Below, in pieces: positions 50,301-60,384 of a stretch of DNA of 64,000 bases. The stretch's first letter is position 1; every line of letters begins with the position of its first letter. Made by a program: the position numbers and the translations under genes. Source of the stretch: DASSSY01 sp035708205 (lineage in GTDB: Bacteria; Bacteroidota; Bacteroidia; Chitinophagales; Chitinophagaceae); contig DASSSY010000008.1 of assembly GCA_035708205.1 (NCBI GenBank), positions 248,001-312,000 on the forward strand, written 5' to 3'. Under the pieces are notes generated by a model. It searched no databases. It was not told where the DNA came from and saw only the letters and a program-made list of their open reading frames with translations.

Positions 50301-51956
50301 TTAAGGAATAAGCAGCTGTGTATGGCCTTTAAGCAAGCCTCTTTGAATGGTCATTAGGTAATTTCCCGGTGGCAGTGACGGGAGGTGTATGTCGTAAGAT
50401 TCAGATGAATTGTTGTTCTCAAAACGGTCAAAAACGGCTTTCCCGGCAACGTTGCATAGCCTTATTTTTAAGGGATATGAGTATTTTTGAGCAAAGGAGA
50501 TATGCACCTGGTGTTGTATAACAGGATTAGGATAAACGTCGAACTTAAGTTGGCCTGCGCTTGAAAATTCCTGGTGGATGCCGGTCAGTTTCTGAAAGGC
50601 TTGCGCAAAGTCGGGCAAGCCATAACCTTTTTGGCTGTCCGGGTGGGTATATAAATCTGAAACAGAGCGAATGAGTGCTCTCAGATCGGCGGGACTGGCT
50701 AGGCTGTCCGTTTGCATCAGACAAGCTGCTAGTCCCGCAATGATGGGGGTAGCTACAGAAGTGCCGCTGGAATTTTGAATGTTTCCCGCAAGGTTAACCA
50801 CTGCATTGTTCACACCCATAGCCACGACATCTGGTTTGATCATATTGGCGGCATTAGGTCCCCATCCGCTGAAAGCGGCAGCCGCGTTTTGGTTATTTAC
50901 CGCCCCCACGGTTAAAGCGCTGTCCGCATCGCCCGGGGTCAGGATGTTGTGCCAGGACGTTGAGCCTTCATTACCCGCGCTGGCGACGACTAAAATACCT
51001 TTTGTAGTCGCCTGATTGGCGGCCTGCGCGATATAGGTGGTATGGCCGTCAAAATGACTGAAAGTCTCATCCGGGAAAGGCGCATCGAAAGTATTATAAC
51101 CCAAAGATGTGGTAATCATGTCTGCACCAAGGCTGTCGGCCCGTTCGGCCGCTGCAGTCCAGTTATCTTCCTCAATAGGTTGCTCGGAATTGAGATCCTC
51201 GCTGGTATATATAGCTATTGAAGCACCGGGGGCCGTCCCCACGAAAGTATTGGGCAGATTCCCGGCTATGCAGGACAGTACCTCTGTGCCATGCCCGCCC
51301 TCCTGGTTGCCTACCAGCGTATCTTCTACAAAATTCCAGCGGTCAACGAGCCGGCCTGAGGCCAGAAGACTGTCAAATACGAAGCTGTTATCTATGCCGT
51401 AAAAACCGGCGTCTATAACTGCAATAAATGTCCCTGTGCCTGTTTGCCCGTGTTGATGAAGATATTGTCCGTTGCAAAAGGATATCTGGTTCCAGGCGGC
51501 GGCGTAGTAGTTTTCATCAAACCCCGTGATCTTATTGGCGGTTCCCGGTGAACTGTCTCTCGTTGCTTTGGGCAAGCCGTTGGGATAAATGGCTATTAAT
51601 TTGGCCGCTTTAAAAAAAGCCAAGCTATCCAGCAATTGTATTTTAAAAGTGTCCGTTAAGAAGATAACAACCGTATTTTGCCATTTTGACTGGCAATGCC
51701 AATGGCCTGAGGTTATGGAAAGAACACTGTCCGCATAGCTTTTGCAGACCGGCAAGTCGCTGCTGTCGATGGGAATATTGAATTTCCAACGCCTTTGAAT
51801 GGCACGCTGGGAGAGAAAACTTTCCGGCTGGTCCAGGCTGAAGCTTGTTGCGTTTTTATCTTTAAAATATATCCTGAAAGCGTATTCAGTTTGCTGGGCA
51901 AAGGTCATTTGCCCGGAAAGCAGCAACAGTGCGGAGACCCAAAGGATATGTTTCAT
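50301..51956 (-). CDS. Secreted S8 subtilisin-like serine peptidase with T9SS type A tail
   Basis: The start at 51956 (MKHILWVSALLLLSGQMTFAQ) gives 551 residues with a clear signal peptide. The catalytic triad is visible: Asp in FIAVIDAGFYGID, His in GGHGTEVLS and Ser in SSGTSVATPIIAGL. The C-terminal FDVYPNPVIQHQVHISF through LPPGNYLMTI is a type A sorting domain, so it is exported through the type IX system. An inhibitor-like pro-region lies at residues 22-140. It starts 10 nt after der stops, so it may be read from the der message. Confidence 0.93.
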   Translation of the reverse strand: MKHILWVSALLLLSGQMTFAQQTEYAFRIYFKDKNATSFSLDQPESFLSQRAIQRRWKFNIPIDSSDLPVCKSYADSVLSITSGHWHCQSKWQNTVVIFLTDTFKIQLLDSLAFFKAAKLIAIYPNGLPKATRDSSPGTANKITGFDENYYAAAWNQISFCNGQYLHQHGQTGTGTFIAVIDAGFYGIDNSFVFDSLLASGRLVDRWNFVEDTLVGNQEGGHGTEVLSCIAGNLPNTFVGTAPGASIAIYTSEDLNSEQPIEEDNWTAAAERADSLGADMITTSLGYNTFDAPFPDETFSHFDGHTTYIAQAANQATTKGILVVASAGNEGSTSWHNILTPGDADSALTVGAVNNQNAAAAFSGWGPNAANMIKPDVVAMGVNNAVVNLAGNIQNSSGTSVATPIIAGLAACLMQTDSLASPADLRALIRSVSDLYTHPDSQKGYGLPDFAQAFQKLTGIHQEFSSAGQLKFDVYPNPVIQHQVHISFAQKYSYPLKIRLCNVAGKAVFDRFENNNSSESYDIHLPSLPPGNYLMTIQRGLLKGHTQLLIP

Positions 51957-51966
51957 ACAGGCCACC

Positions 51967-53343
51967 TTATTTTTTCCGGAAAAACAGTCGAATGGGCACG
52001 CCGTTAAAGTTGAAATGTTCCCGGATCTTGTTCTCCAGGAAATTCTGGTACGGTTTTTTGATGTCGTTGGGATGGTTGCTGTAAAAGGCAAATGAAGGTG
52101 TAAAGGTCGGGAGCTGCATTACAAATTTAATGCGCACGTTTTGCCCTCTGGCCAAAGGCGGTGCAAAGCGCTCTACTTCTTTAAGCATTACCTCGTTCAG
52201 CTCGGAAGTAGGGATTCTTCTCTTACGGTTTTCCGATACTTCTAAAGCTTTTTCCATAGCCTGGAAAATACGCTTCTTTTCTTTAGCGGAAATGAACATG
52301 ACCGGGACGTCCGTAAAAGGCGCTATCTTTTGTTTAATAAGCCTTTCGTAGTCACGGGCGGAATTGGTGCTTTTTTCCTCAACGACATCCCATTTGTTGA
52401 TGAGCACCACAAGGCCTTTGCCTTTTCTTGCCGCCAGGCTGTAAATATTAATGTCCTGGGCGGTCATGCCTTTTTCAGCATCGACAATCATCATACAGGT
52501 GTCCGCTTCATCCATGGCTTTGATGGCACGGATAACGGAGTAAAATTCTAAATCTTCCTGGACATTTTTCTTTTTGCGGATACCCGCCGTGTCAATCAGG
52601 ATAAATTCTTTCCCAAACTTAGAATAATGGGTATGAATGGTATCTCTGGTAGTGCCCGGAATGTCGGAAACAATGCTGCGTTCCGCGCCGGTCAGGGCGT
52701 TCAGTAATGTTGATTTCCCCGCATTTGGCTGACCGATGATAGCAATCTTAGACAGGGCGTCTTTTTCCCTTTGTACTTTGATCATCTCGCCGTTTTCATC
52801 TTCCACTTCAACCCATTCCATCTCGACGGGAGCGGCCTGATTATCTTCGGTAATATGTTTGCTGATCTCATCCAGGAGATCACCTGTACCGCTTCCGGAA
52901 GTGGAAGAAATAAAAAACGTATTTTCAAACCCGAGAACATAAAATTCGGTAGCTTCCAGTTGACGGTTGCCGTTGTCCACCTTGTTGACGGCAAGGATGA
53001 CCGGTTTATTGGCCCGGCGAAGCACCTGTGCCAAATCATCATCCATATCGGTAATCCCGGCGGTGACATCGGTTACGAATAATAACAGGTCTGCCTCATT
53101 GATGGCGATAATAACCTGTTCTTTGATCTCTTTTTCAAAAATATCATCTGATTTTGAAACGAATCCTCCGGTGTCGATCACATTAAATAACTTGCCGTTC
53201 CAATCACTTACACCATACTGGCGATCCCGCGTCACTCCGCTGAAATCATCAACAATGGCTTTTTTTTGCTCTAAAAGCCTGTTAAACAAAGTTGATTTAC
53301 CAACATTTGGCCTTCCTACTATGGCTACCGTAAAACCTCCCAT
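51967..53343 (-). CDS. der: Ribosome-associated GTPase Der (EngA)
   Basis: The 458-residue protein with two tandem GTPase domains supports 50S assembly. G1 motifs are VAIVGRPNVGKST (domain 1) and IIGQPNAGKST (domain 2), with DTGG and DTAG G3 motifs, NKVD and NKWD G4 motifs, and the C-terminal KH-like domain (VRIKFVMQLPTFTPSFAFY, NGVPIRLFFRKK). The start at 53343 (MGGFTVAIVG) fits the family. A TACCTTTG box lies 17 nt upstream. The T9SS subtilase gene follows after 10 nt. Confidence 0.96.
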   Translation of the reverse strand: MGGFTVAIVGRPNVGKSTLFNRLLEQKKAIVDDFSGVTRDRQYGVSDWNGKLFNVIDTGGFVSKSDDIFEKEIKEQVIIAINEADLLLFVTDVTAGITDMDDDLAQVLRRANKPVILAVNKVDNGNRQLEATEFYVLGFENTFFISSTSGSGTGDLLDEISKHITEDNQAAPVEMEWVEVEDENGEMIKVQREKDALSKIAIIGQPNAGKSTLLNALTGAERSIVSDIPGTTRDTIHTHYSKFGKEFILIDTAGIRKKKNVQEDLEFYSVIRAIKAMDEADTCMMIVDAEKGMTAQDINIYSLAARKGKGLVVLINKWDVVEEKSTNSARDYERLIKQKIAPFTDVPVMFISAKEKKRIFQAMEKALEVSENRKRRIPTSELNEVMLKEVERFAPPLARGQNVRIKFVMQLPTFTPSFAFYSNHPNDIKKPYQNFLENKIREHFNFNGVPIRLFFRKK

Positions 53344-53359
53344 GGCTCGAATCTTTAAA

Positions 53360-53367
53360 CAAAGGTA
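53360..53367 (-). promoter_or_regulatory. -7 box of der
   Basis: TACCTTTG on the minus strand fits TAnnTTTG, 16-17 nt before the der ATG, leaving a leader of about 10 nt. Confidence 0.55.
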
Positions 53368-53462
53368 CAATTAAGGCAGGAAATAATTCCATAACGGGTA
53401 AAAAATGCGGCAGTAAAGGGTCTTCTTATACCCGGGGAGGTAAACATAGGCTGGCCAATAAT

Positions 53463-53503
53463 AAAAAAAGCATCGGGCAAAATTTTTGTTCGATGCTTTT
53501 TTT
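53463..53503. terminator. Terminator after the choice-of-anchor L gene
   Basis: AAAAAAAGCATCG pairs with CGATGCTTTTTTT (13 bp) around a 15-nt loop, 30 nt beyond the stop at 53533. It has T runs on both strands. Confidence 0.9.
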
Positions 53504-53532
53504 ATGATGTTCTTAGGGATGATAAGCGGTAT

Positions 53533-55761
53533 TTACCTGAGCAGGGTAACGGTGCCTTTATACACCTGGTGCTTACCTAGGGGCAGGACCAATTCGATGT
53601 AATAATTATAAGTATCGATTGGGGCCGGTTTGCCATTAATACGGCCATCCCAGCCGGTAGCGGCGTTTTTGCCGTCGTAAACCAGCTGTCCCCAGCGATT
53701 GAAGATCTTAAACGTCAGGATCTTCTCATACCGTATATTTTCAATTTTGAAATAGTCGTTCTTCCCGTCTCCGTTGGGTGAGAAAGCGTTAGGTATGCCG
53801 TATGCCGGTAAATAATCCACATTGATATTCACCTTTGCCGTGTCCGTACAGCCAAATTTATTGAATCCTACCAACGTGTATTGAGTAGATTGTTTAGGGC
53901 TGGCCATGGGGTTCTTGGCATTGGGATTGTCGAGGCCGGTAATGGGGCTCCATAGCCAATAGATGGCATCACTTTGCGAATTAAGCTGTATCTGGTCGCC
54001 GTAGTGGATCGTGGTGTCTTCCGGGGATACCCAGTCAAAGATAAATGGCGGTATGACATGAATGGTAATACCGCCGGTATCAGCACAATGGGCTACCGGT
54101 GAGGTGACCGCGACATCGTAATGGTATGTCCCTTCCGGGGCGAAAAACATGTTGTTTGACGAATAATCATTGCGCAAATAAGTACCTGGTAGCCATTTGT
54201 AGGTATAGGCAATATTTGTGGGAGAGGTCAGTATATTAAGGTTTACGGAATCATGCTGGATGCAGATGGTTGTATCCGTTGCCGGCATCTGAATTGTGGG
54301 ATACGGCTCTACGGTTACTTTGTATTTTGCCGTCGCCGGCGGGCAGGTTGCCGGGGCGCCGGGCATGGTTACTGATAGCGTATATACCGTGGTTACAGAG
54401 GGTTTGGGATGGATGGTTAAGCCTAACGGCCTTGGGTCAGGGATTAAAGCTTCCGGGGACCAGGAGTAATCAAGTGTAGTGTCTATTTCCGCATGGATCG
54501 TCACTTCCGTATTAGGACAGGTAGTAACCGGTGTAACGGGTATTTTTACATATAAGGAATCAAATATTGTAATCGTACTTGAATCGATGATATTGGGTTC
54601 GCCATCGGCGCAATTATATGGAGACAGCACATTTAAAATAACGGTTTTAGGTCCTACTGGTGCCGGTAAAACTTTTCCGTAAATGTTCAGTACTGCAGAA
54701 TCCTGGTAGGCCGGAATGATGATACTGTCGGGGATGTCTTCATAATCTTGCGCCCTTTGAGCAGTGCCGCCAATTAAATAATGGATGGTTAATGGCTTAT
54801 TGGTAGCGCTTGGCCGTTTAAAAACAAATTTTCCCGGCTTACAACCACGAATGCAGTGAGGGTCCAGGGGGTCATTGCCGCCCTGGGTGGAACGGGCATC
54901 CAATGTGATGCCTACTGAATTCAGGCTACCTGCCCGCAGGAATACGCCCGAATCGAAAGATTGGTCGCCAGCATCAGCAATAGCCAGCTTTAAGTGGTAA
55001 GTGTCACAGGGAATGACGGATGATATGGCCGTTAAAACGGTTGTGTAACCGTCATAAACAATATTTTGGCCGCCGAGCGCCTCATTGTCTATATAATATT
55101 GGCTGAAAGGCGAGCCTGTGCCCATATCGGTGCAGGCGGAAGAGGGATTCGTAATATTATTAATGCTGTTAATGGCTACGGGAATAGTTGTGTTAGGAAT
55201 TAAAGCAATGTTGTTAATGCCATTGGGCAGCCCAGGCCCATTGATGAAAAAAGCGAATACATCATTAAAGGTAGAGCAAGCATATTCGGGATATTCTTCC
55301 GAACCGAAAACATAATCGAATTTAATGGTATCGCCTGCAGGAACAAAATCAAATTCTAGTACACAGGCATCTTCCGTGGTGGAATTGCTTCCGTTTTCCG
55401 ATAAAACACTGTCTAAGTCCGCATCGCCTGCGATCCCACCGGTAAATGCCCCGGACGCAAAAACAGTGACCGGATTGTCGATGGCAGCCGCATCCCCGGA
55501 AGTTAAAACAATCCCGCTATCGATACCAATATCGCTTGGGTTACCATTGAAGCTAAACTTACCGGCACCGGAAGATGCTCCTTCAACCGGGCATTGACCA
55601 TTTAATTGTGCATTGAACATAATTACCCCTTGTCCAACAAGCGTTTGAGCTAACTGTTGCGCGTTATAACCGGTCGTTACAGTTATCTGTCCGTGAGCTT
55701 TAAGACCGGGCAGGCCAAAACCCAATACCAGGCCGAAAAGAAGTGCGTGCTTTGATTTCAT
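53533..55761 (-). CDS. Choice-of-anchor L protein with T9SS type B sorting domain
   Basis: The 742 residues comprise a signal peptide (LLFGLVLGFGLPGLKAHG), then the choice-of-anchor L domain (about residues 28-285), recognised by VTTGYNAQQLAQTLVG, IDSGIVLTSGDA, CVLEFDFVPAGDTIKFDYVF, the GSEEYPEY motif, and LKLAIADAGDQSFDSGVFL; then Ig-like domains; and a C-terminal gliding-motility-type tail (NAFSPNGDGKNDYF, FNRWGQLVYDG, TVTLLR). It is exported by the T9SS and probably retained at the surface. It is divergent from another type B protein at 56027. Confidence 0.92.
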   Translation of the reverse strand: MKSKHALLFGLVLGFGLPGLKAHGQITVTTGYNAQQLAQTLVGQGVIMFNAQLNGQCPVEGASSGAGKFSFNGNPSDIGIDSGIVLTSGDAAAIDNPVTVFASGAFTGGIAGDADLDSVLSENGSNSTTEDACVLEFDFVPAGDTIKFDYVFGSEEYPEYACSTFNDVFAFFINGPGLPNGINNIALIPNTTIPVAINSINNITNPSSACTDMGTGSPFSQYYIDNEALGGQNIVYDGYTTVLTAISSVIPCDTYHLKLAIADAGDQSFDSGVFLRAGSLNSVGITLDARSTQGGNDPLDPHCIRGCKPGKFVFKRPSATNKPLTIHYLIGGTAQRAQDYEDIPDSIIIPAYQDSAVLNIYGKVLPAPVGPKTVILNVLSPYNCADGEPNIIDSSTITIFDSLYVKIPVTPVTTCPNTEVTIHAEIDTTLDYSWSPEALIPDPRPLGLTIHPKPSVTTVYTLSVTMPGAPATCPPATAKYKVTVEPYPTIQMPATDTTICIQHDSVNLNILTSPTNIAYTYKWLPGTYLRNDYSSNNMFFAPEGTYHYDVAVTSPVAHCADTGGITIHVIPPFIFDWVSPEDTTIHYGDQIQLNSQSDAIYWLWSPITGLDNPNAKNPMASPKQSTQYTLVGFNKFGCTDTAKVNINVDYLPAYGIPNAFSPNGDGKNDYFKIENIRYEKILTFKIFNRWGQLVYDGKNAATGWDGRINGKPAPIDTYNYYIELVLPLGKHQVYKGTVTLLR

Positions 55762-55969
55762 AAGGCTGAGGTTCTTAAAAATTGTATATCATACAATTGT
55801 ATGATAAGTATTGTTAAAGACGGTTAAGGTATGAAAAAAGGTTGGAAAGGTAAGCTATTTAATAAGAAATTCGTTTTTTTTTACGAATCCTACAGGATCG
55901 TTTGCTTATTCATGCCCTGTGACCAGCCTCAATCAAATAAAAAAAGATACGGAATGCTGCCAGTTGGCT

Positions 55970-55977
55970 TATCTTTG
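55970..55977 (+). promoter_or_regulatory. -7 box of the 56027 gene
   Basis: TATCTTTG fits TAnnTTTG, 49 nt before the ATG at 56027. Confidence 0.5.
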
Positions 55978-56026
55978 TAGAATATGGCAGGTTTTGGTGT
56001 CAGTTAAATTCCTTAATTATTTAAAT

Positions 56027-57958
56027 ATGGCGAAAAGATCATTACAACACGTTCTGTGCTTTGGGTTGATTTTCTTTTTGAATTATTCGACAAGCTTTGC
56101 CTCTCACATGATTGGCGGGGACATTACCTATAAATGCCTGGGCAATGACACTTTTCAAATTACATTGACCTTATTCCAGGATGCTTTGACAGGACAAAAT
56201 ACGGCAATTCTATTGGATAACCCGGCCTATTATGCAATTTATACACAGGGCAATAATCCTGTTCTGGTCAGGCAGGGGAGCGTTGCTGCGCGTTCAACAG
56301 ATACGATCCCACCGGGTTTCTCCAACGACTGTATCAGTAATTTTCCGGCCACCCGTCTCAGGAGGCAGATATTTGTTTTTAATGTTAGGCTTGATCCCAG
56401 TAATGTCGGTTACTATATTGTTTATCAGCGCTGTTGCCGGAATGCAACCATTTCAAATATCGTCAATCCGGGAAATGTCGGGGTGACCTACCTGGCCGAG
56501 ATCCCGCCTTTTACTGCAGGGGAATGTCCTAACAACAGCGCGGTTTTTAATTCTTTACCGCCGCAGATCATCTGTGTCAACAATCCTTTTAGCTATGATT
56601 TTTCCGCCACTGATCCGGACGGTGATTCATTATCCTATGAACTTTGTGAGGCGCACCCTGGCGGCGGCCCCGACAACGCAAGACCTACCGGAACCCAGAT
56701 TTCCCCGCCGCCATATTCTTCTATTCAGTATTTGCCGCCTTATACCGCTGCGCAGCCTATTCCCGGTACGCCGCCCATTACCATTGATCCCGTAACCGGT
56801 ATGATGTCCGGTACGCCTTCTCAAACCGGTCGTTTTATTGTTACCGTTTGTTGTCATGAGTGGCGTAACGGAACGATCATTAACACGCTTTCCCGTGATG
56901 TCCAGTTTGTCATTACGGATTGTTCTAAGAATGTTATTGCCGATATTCCCGTTTTGTCGGATTTCCCCAACACTTACATCGTGGAATGTGACGGTTATAC
57001 CGTCCATTTTATCAACAACAGTACCGGGGGCAATACCTATCACTGGGATTTTGGCGTTCCGGGAGCAATTTCCAACCAGTTTGAGCCTTCTTATACTTAT
57101 CCCGATACCGGGACTTATAAAGTAAAGCTCGTGGTTAATCCCGGTACAACCTGCACGGATAGCATTACGCGGCTGGTAAAGGTTTACCCTGTATTTAAAG
57201 CCGGGTTTACCTATGATGGCAAGCTGTGTGCCGGTGAGCCCATCCGGTTTACGGATACGAGCTTTGCAACCTTCCCTCCGATCATTTCCCGCCAGTGGAA
57301 TTTCGGAGATGGTTCCGCGCCGAGCACGGTACAAAACCCGACACATGTTTATGCCGCTCCCGGTGGTGCGAAAACCGTGACGCTTGCCGCTCAAACCGCT
57401 ATAGGCTGCCGGGATACGGCAAAGGTTGTGGTCCCGCTTGGCTATCTGGACGTTTTTGCGGGTAATGACACCATTATTGTGAAGGGTTATCCTTTTAATT
57501 TGAATGGCCGTGGGGCGCAATATTACTCATGGACGCCTTCAACTTATCTGAGTGATCCTAATATCGCTGACCCATCCGTAAGCTTCCCCGATACCGGGAA
57601 ATACGAATATGTGCTGACCGGTTCAACAGAGCAGGGGTGTGTCGCTAAAGATTCCCTCACTATCTGGGTAGTTTCGGGCGGAATTGTTTTCGTGCCCACC
57701 GGTTTTACTCCCAATGGTGACGGAAAAAATGATTTTATTAAACCCATTATCGTCGGCTATTCCGAAATAGATAATTTCCGGATTTTTAACCGTTACGGCC
57801 AAACGGTTTATATGTCTTCAGTCAATAATGCTCCTTCATGGGATGGTACGTTGAATGGGCGGCCATGTGATATGGGGACCTATTATTGGGTCATGACCGT
57901 TACTAATGTTAATGGTAAAAAGGAAACCAAAAAGGGCGACATTACCCTGATTCGTTAA
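56027..57958 (+). CDS. PKD-domain protein with T9SS type B sorting domain
   Basis: The ATG at 56027 gives 643 residues with a signal peptide (VLCFGLIFFLNYSTSFA) and then SHMIGGDITYKCLGN, a start shared by many large Bacteroidota adhesins. Two PKD domains carry WDFG and WNFGDGS motifs (about residues 330-480), followed by a type B tail (FTPNGDGKNDFI, FNRYGQTVY, GTYYWVMTV, GDITLIR). It is likely a surface or gliding-associated adhesin. ruvB starts 18 nt after its stop, so the two may share a transcript. Confidence 0.92.
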   Translation: MAKRSLQHVLCFGLIFFLNYSTSFASHMIGGDITYKCLGNDTFQITLTLFQDALTGQNTAILLDNPAYYAIYTQGNNPVLVRQGSVAARSTDTIPPGFSNDCISNFPATRLRRQIFVFNVRLDPSNVGYYIVYQRCCRNATISNIVNPGNVGVTYLAEIPPFTAGECPNNSAVFNSLPPQIICVNNPFSYDFSATDPDGDSLSYELCEAHPGGGPDNARPTGTQISPPPYSSIQYLPPYTAAQPIPGTPPITIDPVTGMMSGTPSQTGRFIVTVCCHEWRNGTIINTLSRDVQFVITDCSKNVIADIPVLSDFPNTYIVECDGYTVHFINNSTGGNTYHWDFGVPGAISNQFEPSYTYPDTGTYKVKLVVNPGTTCTDSITRLVKVYPVFKAGFTYDGKLCAGEPIRFTDTSFATFPPIISRQWNFGDGSAPSTVQNPTHVYAAPGGAKTVTLAAQTAIGCRDTAKVVVPLGYLDVFAGNDTIIVKGYPFNLNGRGAQYYSWTPSTYLSDPNIADPSVSFPDTGKYEYVLTGSTEQGCVAKDSLTIWVVSGGIVFVPTGFTPNGDGKNDFIKPIIVGYSEIDNFRIFNRYGQTVYMSSVNNAPSWDGTLNGRPCDMGTYYWVMTVTNVNGKKETKKGDITLIR

Positions 57959-57976
57959 AGTTTTGAATGTTGATTT

Positions 57977-59002
57977 ATGGAAGATAAACCTTTGCGGCCG
58001 GGTCAACCCAACGCTATAGAAAAGGAATATGAGAACAGTATCCGTCCCCAATATATTGCTGAATTTTCCGGGCAGCCTAAATTAGTTGAAAACCTGCTGA
58101 TCTTTATTAAAGCGGCCAATCTTCGGGGGGAAGCATTGGACCATATTTTGTTTCACGGGCCGCCTGGCTTAGGTAAAACGACCTTGTCGCGGATCGTGGC
58201 CAACGAATTAAAGGTTAATATTAAGGAAACGAGCGGTCCGGTTTTAGAAAAGCCCGGCGATCTGGCCGGATTACTAACTAATCTGGAGTTTCGGGATGTT
58301 TTGTTTATCGATGAAATTCACCGGTTGAGCGTTGTCGTGGAGGAATATTTATATGCCGCCATGGAGGATTATAAGATTGATATTTTGTTGGAAAGCGGTC
58401 CCAGCGCCCGTTCCATCCAAATTAACCTGAACCCCTTTACCTTAATTGGTGCTACCACACGTTCCGGCCTCCTGACGGCTCCCTTACTGTCCCGTTTTGG
58501 TATAAAATCGAGATTGGATTACTATCCCAAGGAAGTGCTGCAACAAATCATAACCCGTTCGGCCTCATTATTAAATGTGAAGATTACTTCAGCTGCCGCC
58601 GCCGAAATAGCCGGGAGAAGCAGGGGGACGCCCCGTATTGCCAATGGCCTTTTGCGCCGGATGCGCGACTTTGCACAGGTGCTGGGCAATGGCACCATCG
58701 ATCTGGAAGTAACGGAACACGGCCTGAACGCCCTGAATGTCGATGACAGCGGCCTGGATGACATGGACAACCGGATATTAAATACCCTGATTGAAAAATT
58801 TAAAGGCGGGCCGGTTGGTATTAATAACATAGCCGCCGCCGTGGCTGAAGAGGCGGGTACTTTAGAAGAAGTGTACGAGCCTTTTTTAATACAGGAGGGG
58901 TTCATTGTCCGGACACCCAGGGGCAGAGAAGCTACCGCAAAGGCTTACAAGCACCTGGGCAAGAACAAAGAAAACGGCGGACAAATGCAAATGCTGTTTT
59001 AG
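57977..59002 (+). CDS. ruvB: Holliday junction branch migration ATPase RuvB
   Basis: The 341-residue AAA+ motor of the RuvABC complex. It shows Walker A GPPGLGKTT, Walker B VLFIDEIHRL, sensor 1 GATTRSGLL, the arginine-finger region DYKIDILLESGPSARS, and the C-terminal winged-helix domain ending FIVRTPRGREATAKAYKHLG. The N terminus MEDKPLRPGQ is typical. It acts on DNA in recombination repair; RuvA and RuvC are not in the window. It follows the T9SS gene closely (18 nt). Confidence 0.97.
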   Translation: MEDKPLRPGQPNAIEKEYENSIRPQYIAEFSGQPKLVENLLIFIKAANLRGEALDHILFHGPPGLGKTTLSRIVANELKVNIKETSGPVLEKPGDLAGLLTNLEFRDVLFIDEIHRLSVVVEEYLYAAMEDYKIDILLESGPSARSIQINLNPFTLIGATTRSGLLTAPLLSRFGIKSRLDYYPKEVLQQIITRSASLLNVKITSAAAAEIAGRSRGTPRIANGLLRRMRDFAQVLGNGTIDLEVTEHGLNALNVDDSGLDDMDNRILNTLIEKFKGGPVGINNIAAAVAEEAGTLEEVYEPFLIQEGFIVRTPRGREATAKAYKHLGKNKENGGQMQMLF

Positions 59003-59040
59003 CCGTTAAGCGTGCCCGCCCGATTTGCCGGGGTATTTAT

Positions 59041-59048
59041 TACTTTTG
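59041..59048 (+). promoter_or_regulatory. -7 box of serS
   Basis: TACTTTTG fits TAnnTTTG, 38 nt upstream of the serS ATG. Confidence 0.55.
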
Positions 59049-59086
59049 CACCTTATAATGAAGATAATCATCATACTAAGATAATC

Positions 59087-60355
59087 ATGTTAACCCTTCA
59101 GTTATTCAGAGAAAACAAAGAGGTTGTTTTAAACGGCCTGAAAAAGAAAAATTTTAAAGAACCGGAAATTGTTGACCATATCATTGAGAAAGATGAGGCC
59201 AAACGTGCTAAGCAGCAGGAAAGTGAGGCTTTGGCATCTAGGATCAAGCAAAGTTCTAAAGAAGTGGGCGGCCTGATGGCGAAAGGTGAAAAGGAAAAGG
59301 CGGAGGCCCTTAAAAATGAGGTGAGCGCTTTAAAAGAAGAACAAAAACAAATCGCCCGTGATGTGGCGCACCTGGAGCATGAGGTTTTGGAGCTACTGCT
59401 GAAGCTGCCCAATCTGCCTCATGAATCCGTACCTGAAGGCATTGGCGCTGATGATAATGAAATCGTGTTTTGCGTGGGACATATTCCTGATCTGACCGAA
59501 GATGCCCTGCCTCATTGGGATTTAGCGAAAAAATATAACCTTATTGATTTTGAAACCGGCGTAAAGATTACGGGAAGCGGGTTTCCTCTTTATGTCAATA
59601 AAGGCGCACGCCTGCAGAGAGCATTGATCAGTTATTTCCTGGACTTTAATACCCGGGCCGGCTATCAGGAATACGAGCCGCCGTTCATGGTTAACGAAGA
59701 TTCGGCTTACGGTACCGGGCAGCTACCGGACAAAGAAGGGCAGATGTATCATGCCACTGCGGATAATTTTTACTTGATCCCGACGGCTGAAGTCCCCCTG
59801 ACCAATATTTACAGGGATGTTATTATCGATAAGGCGCAACTGCCGGTTAAGATGACGGCTTATACACCTTGCTTTCGCCGGGAAGCCGGGTCTTACGGTA
59901 AGGATGTCCGTGGTCTGAACCGCCTGCACCAGTTTGACAAGGTAGAGCTGGTGAATATTTGCCGGCCGGAAGAATCTTATCAGGTTCTGGATGAAATGGT
60001 GGCTCACGTGGAAAACCTGCTGAAAGCCTTGAAACTACCTTACCGGATTTTAAGGCTTTGCGGAGGCGATATGAGCTTTACTTCCGCATTGACCTACGAT
60101 TTTGAAGTATATAGCGCCGCCCAGAAACGCTGGCTGGAAGTCAGCTCCGTATCTAACTTTGAAAGTTATCAATCCAACAGGATGAAGATCCGCTATAAAG
60201 GTGAGAGCGGCAAAACGGAACTATTGCACACGCTCAACGGCAGCTCTCTGGCATTACCCCGCATTCTGGCCTGTTTACTGGAAAACAATCAACAATCGGA
60301 CGGCATTTATTTGCCTGAAGTTTTGTGGCCTTATATCGGTAAAGTGATTAATTAA
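59087..60355 (+). CDS. serS: Serine--tRNA ligase
   Basis: The start at 59087 (MLTLQLFRENKEVVLNG) gives 422 residues, normal for bacterial SerRS; an in-frame start at 59012 would lie upstream of the promoter box. It has the N-terminal antiparallel coiled coil (about residues 25-105, Lys/Glu-rich) that binds the long variable arm of tRNA-Ser, class II motif 2 (CFRREAGSYGKDVRGLNRLH) and motif 3 (TLNGSSLALPRILACLLE). Cytosolic. DUF4293 and TMEM175 genes follow in the same direction. Confidence 0.97.
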   Translation: MLTLQLFRENKEVVLNGLKKKNFKEPEIVDHIIEKDEAKRAKQQESEALASRIKQSSKEVGGLMAKGEKEKAEALKNEVSALKEEQKQIARDVAHLEHEVLELLLKLPNLPHESVPEGIGADDNEIVFCVGHIPDLTEDALPHWDLAKKYNLIDFETGVKITGSGFPLYVNKGARLQRALISYFLDFNTRAGYQEYEPPFMVNEDSAYGTGQLPDKEGQMYHATADNFYLIPTAEVPLTNIYRDVIIDKAQLPVKMTAYTPCFRREAGSYGKDVRGLNRLHQFDKVELVNICRPEESYQVLDEMVAHVENLLKALKLPYRILRLCGGDMSFTSALTYDFEVYSAAQKRWLEVSSVSNFESYQSNRMKIRYKGESGKTELLHTLNGSSLALPRILACLLENNQQSDGIYLPEVLWPYIGKVIN

Positions 60356-60384
60356 TCTTATTTTAGGCAATAATTTAAAAGGTT

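Noticed and set aside
56630..57520. A 296-codon open frame antisense to the PKD/T9SS gene
   Set aside because: It lies fully within the strongly supported PKD coding region on the other strand, and its product is a low-complexity Arg/Ile/Asn-rich sequence with no signal or domain.
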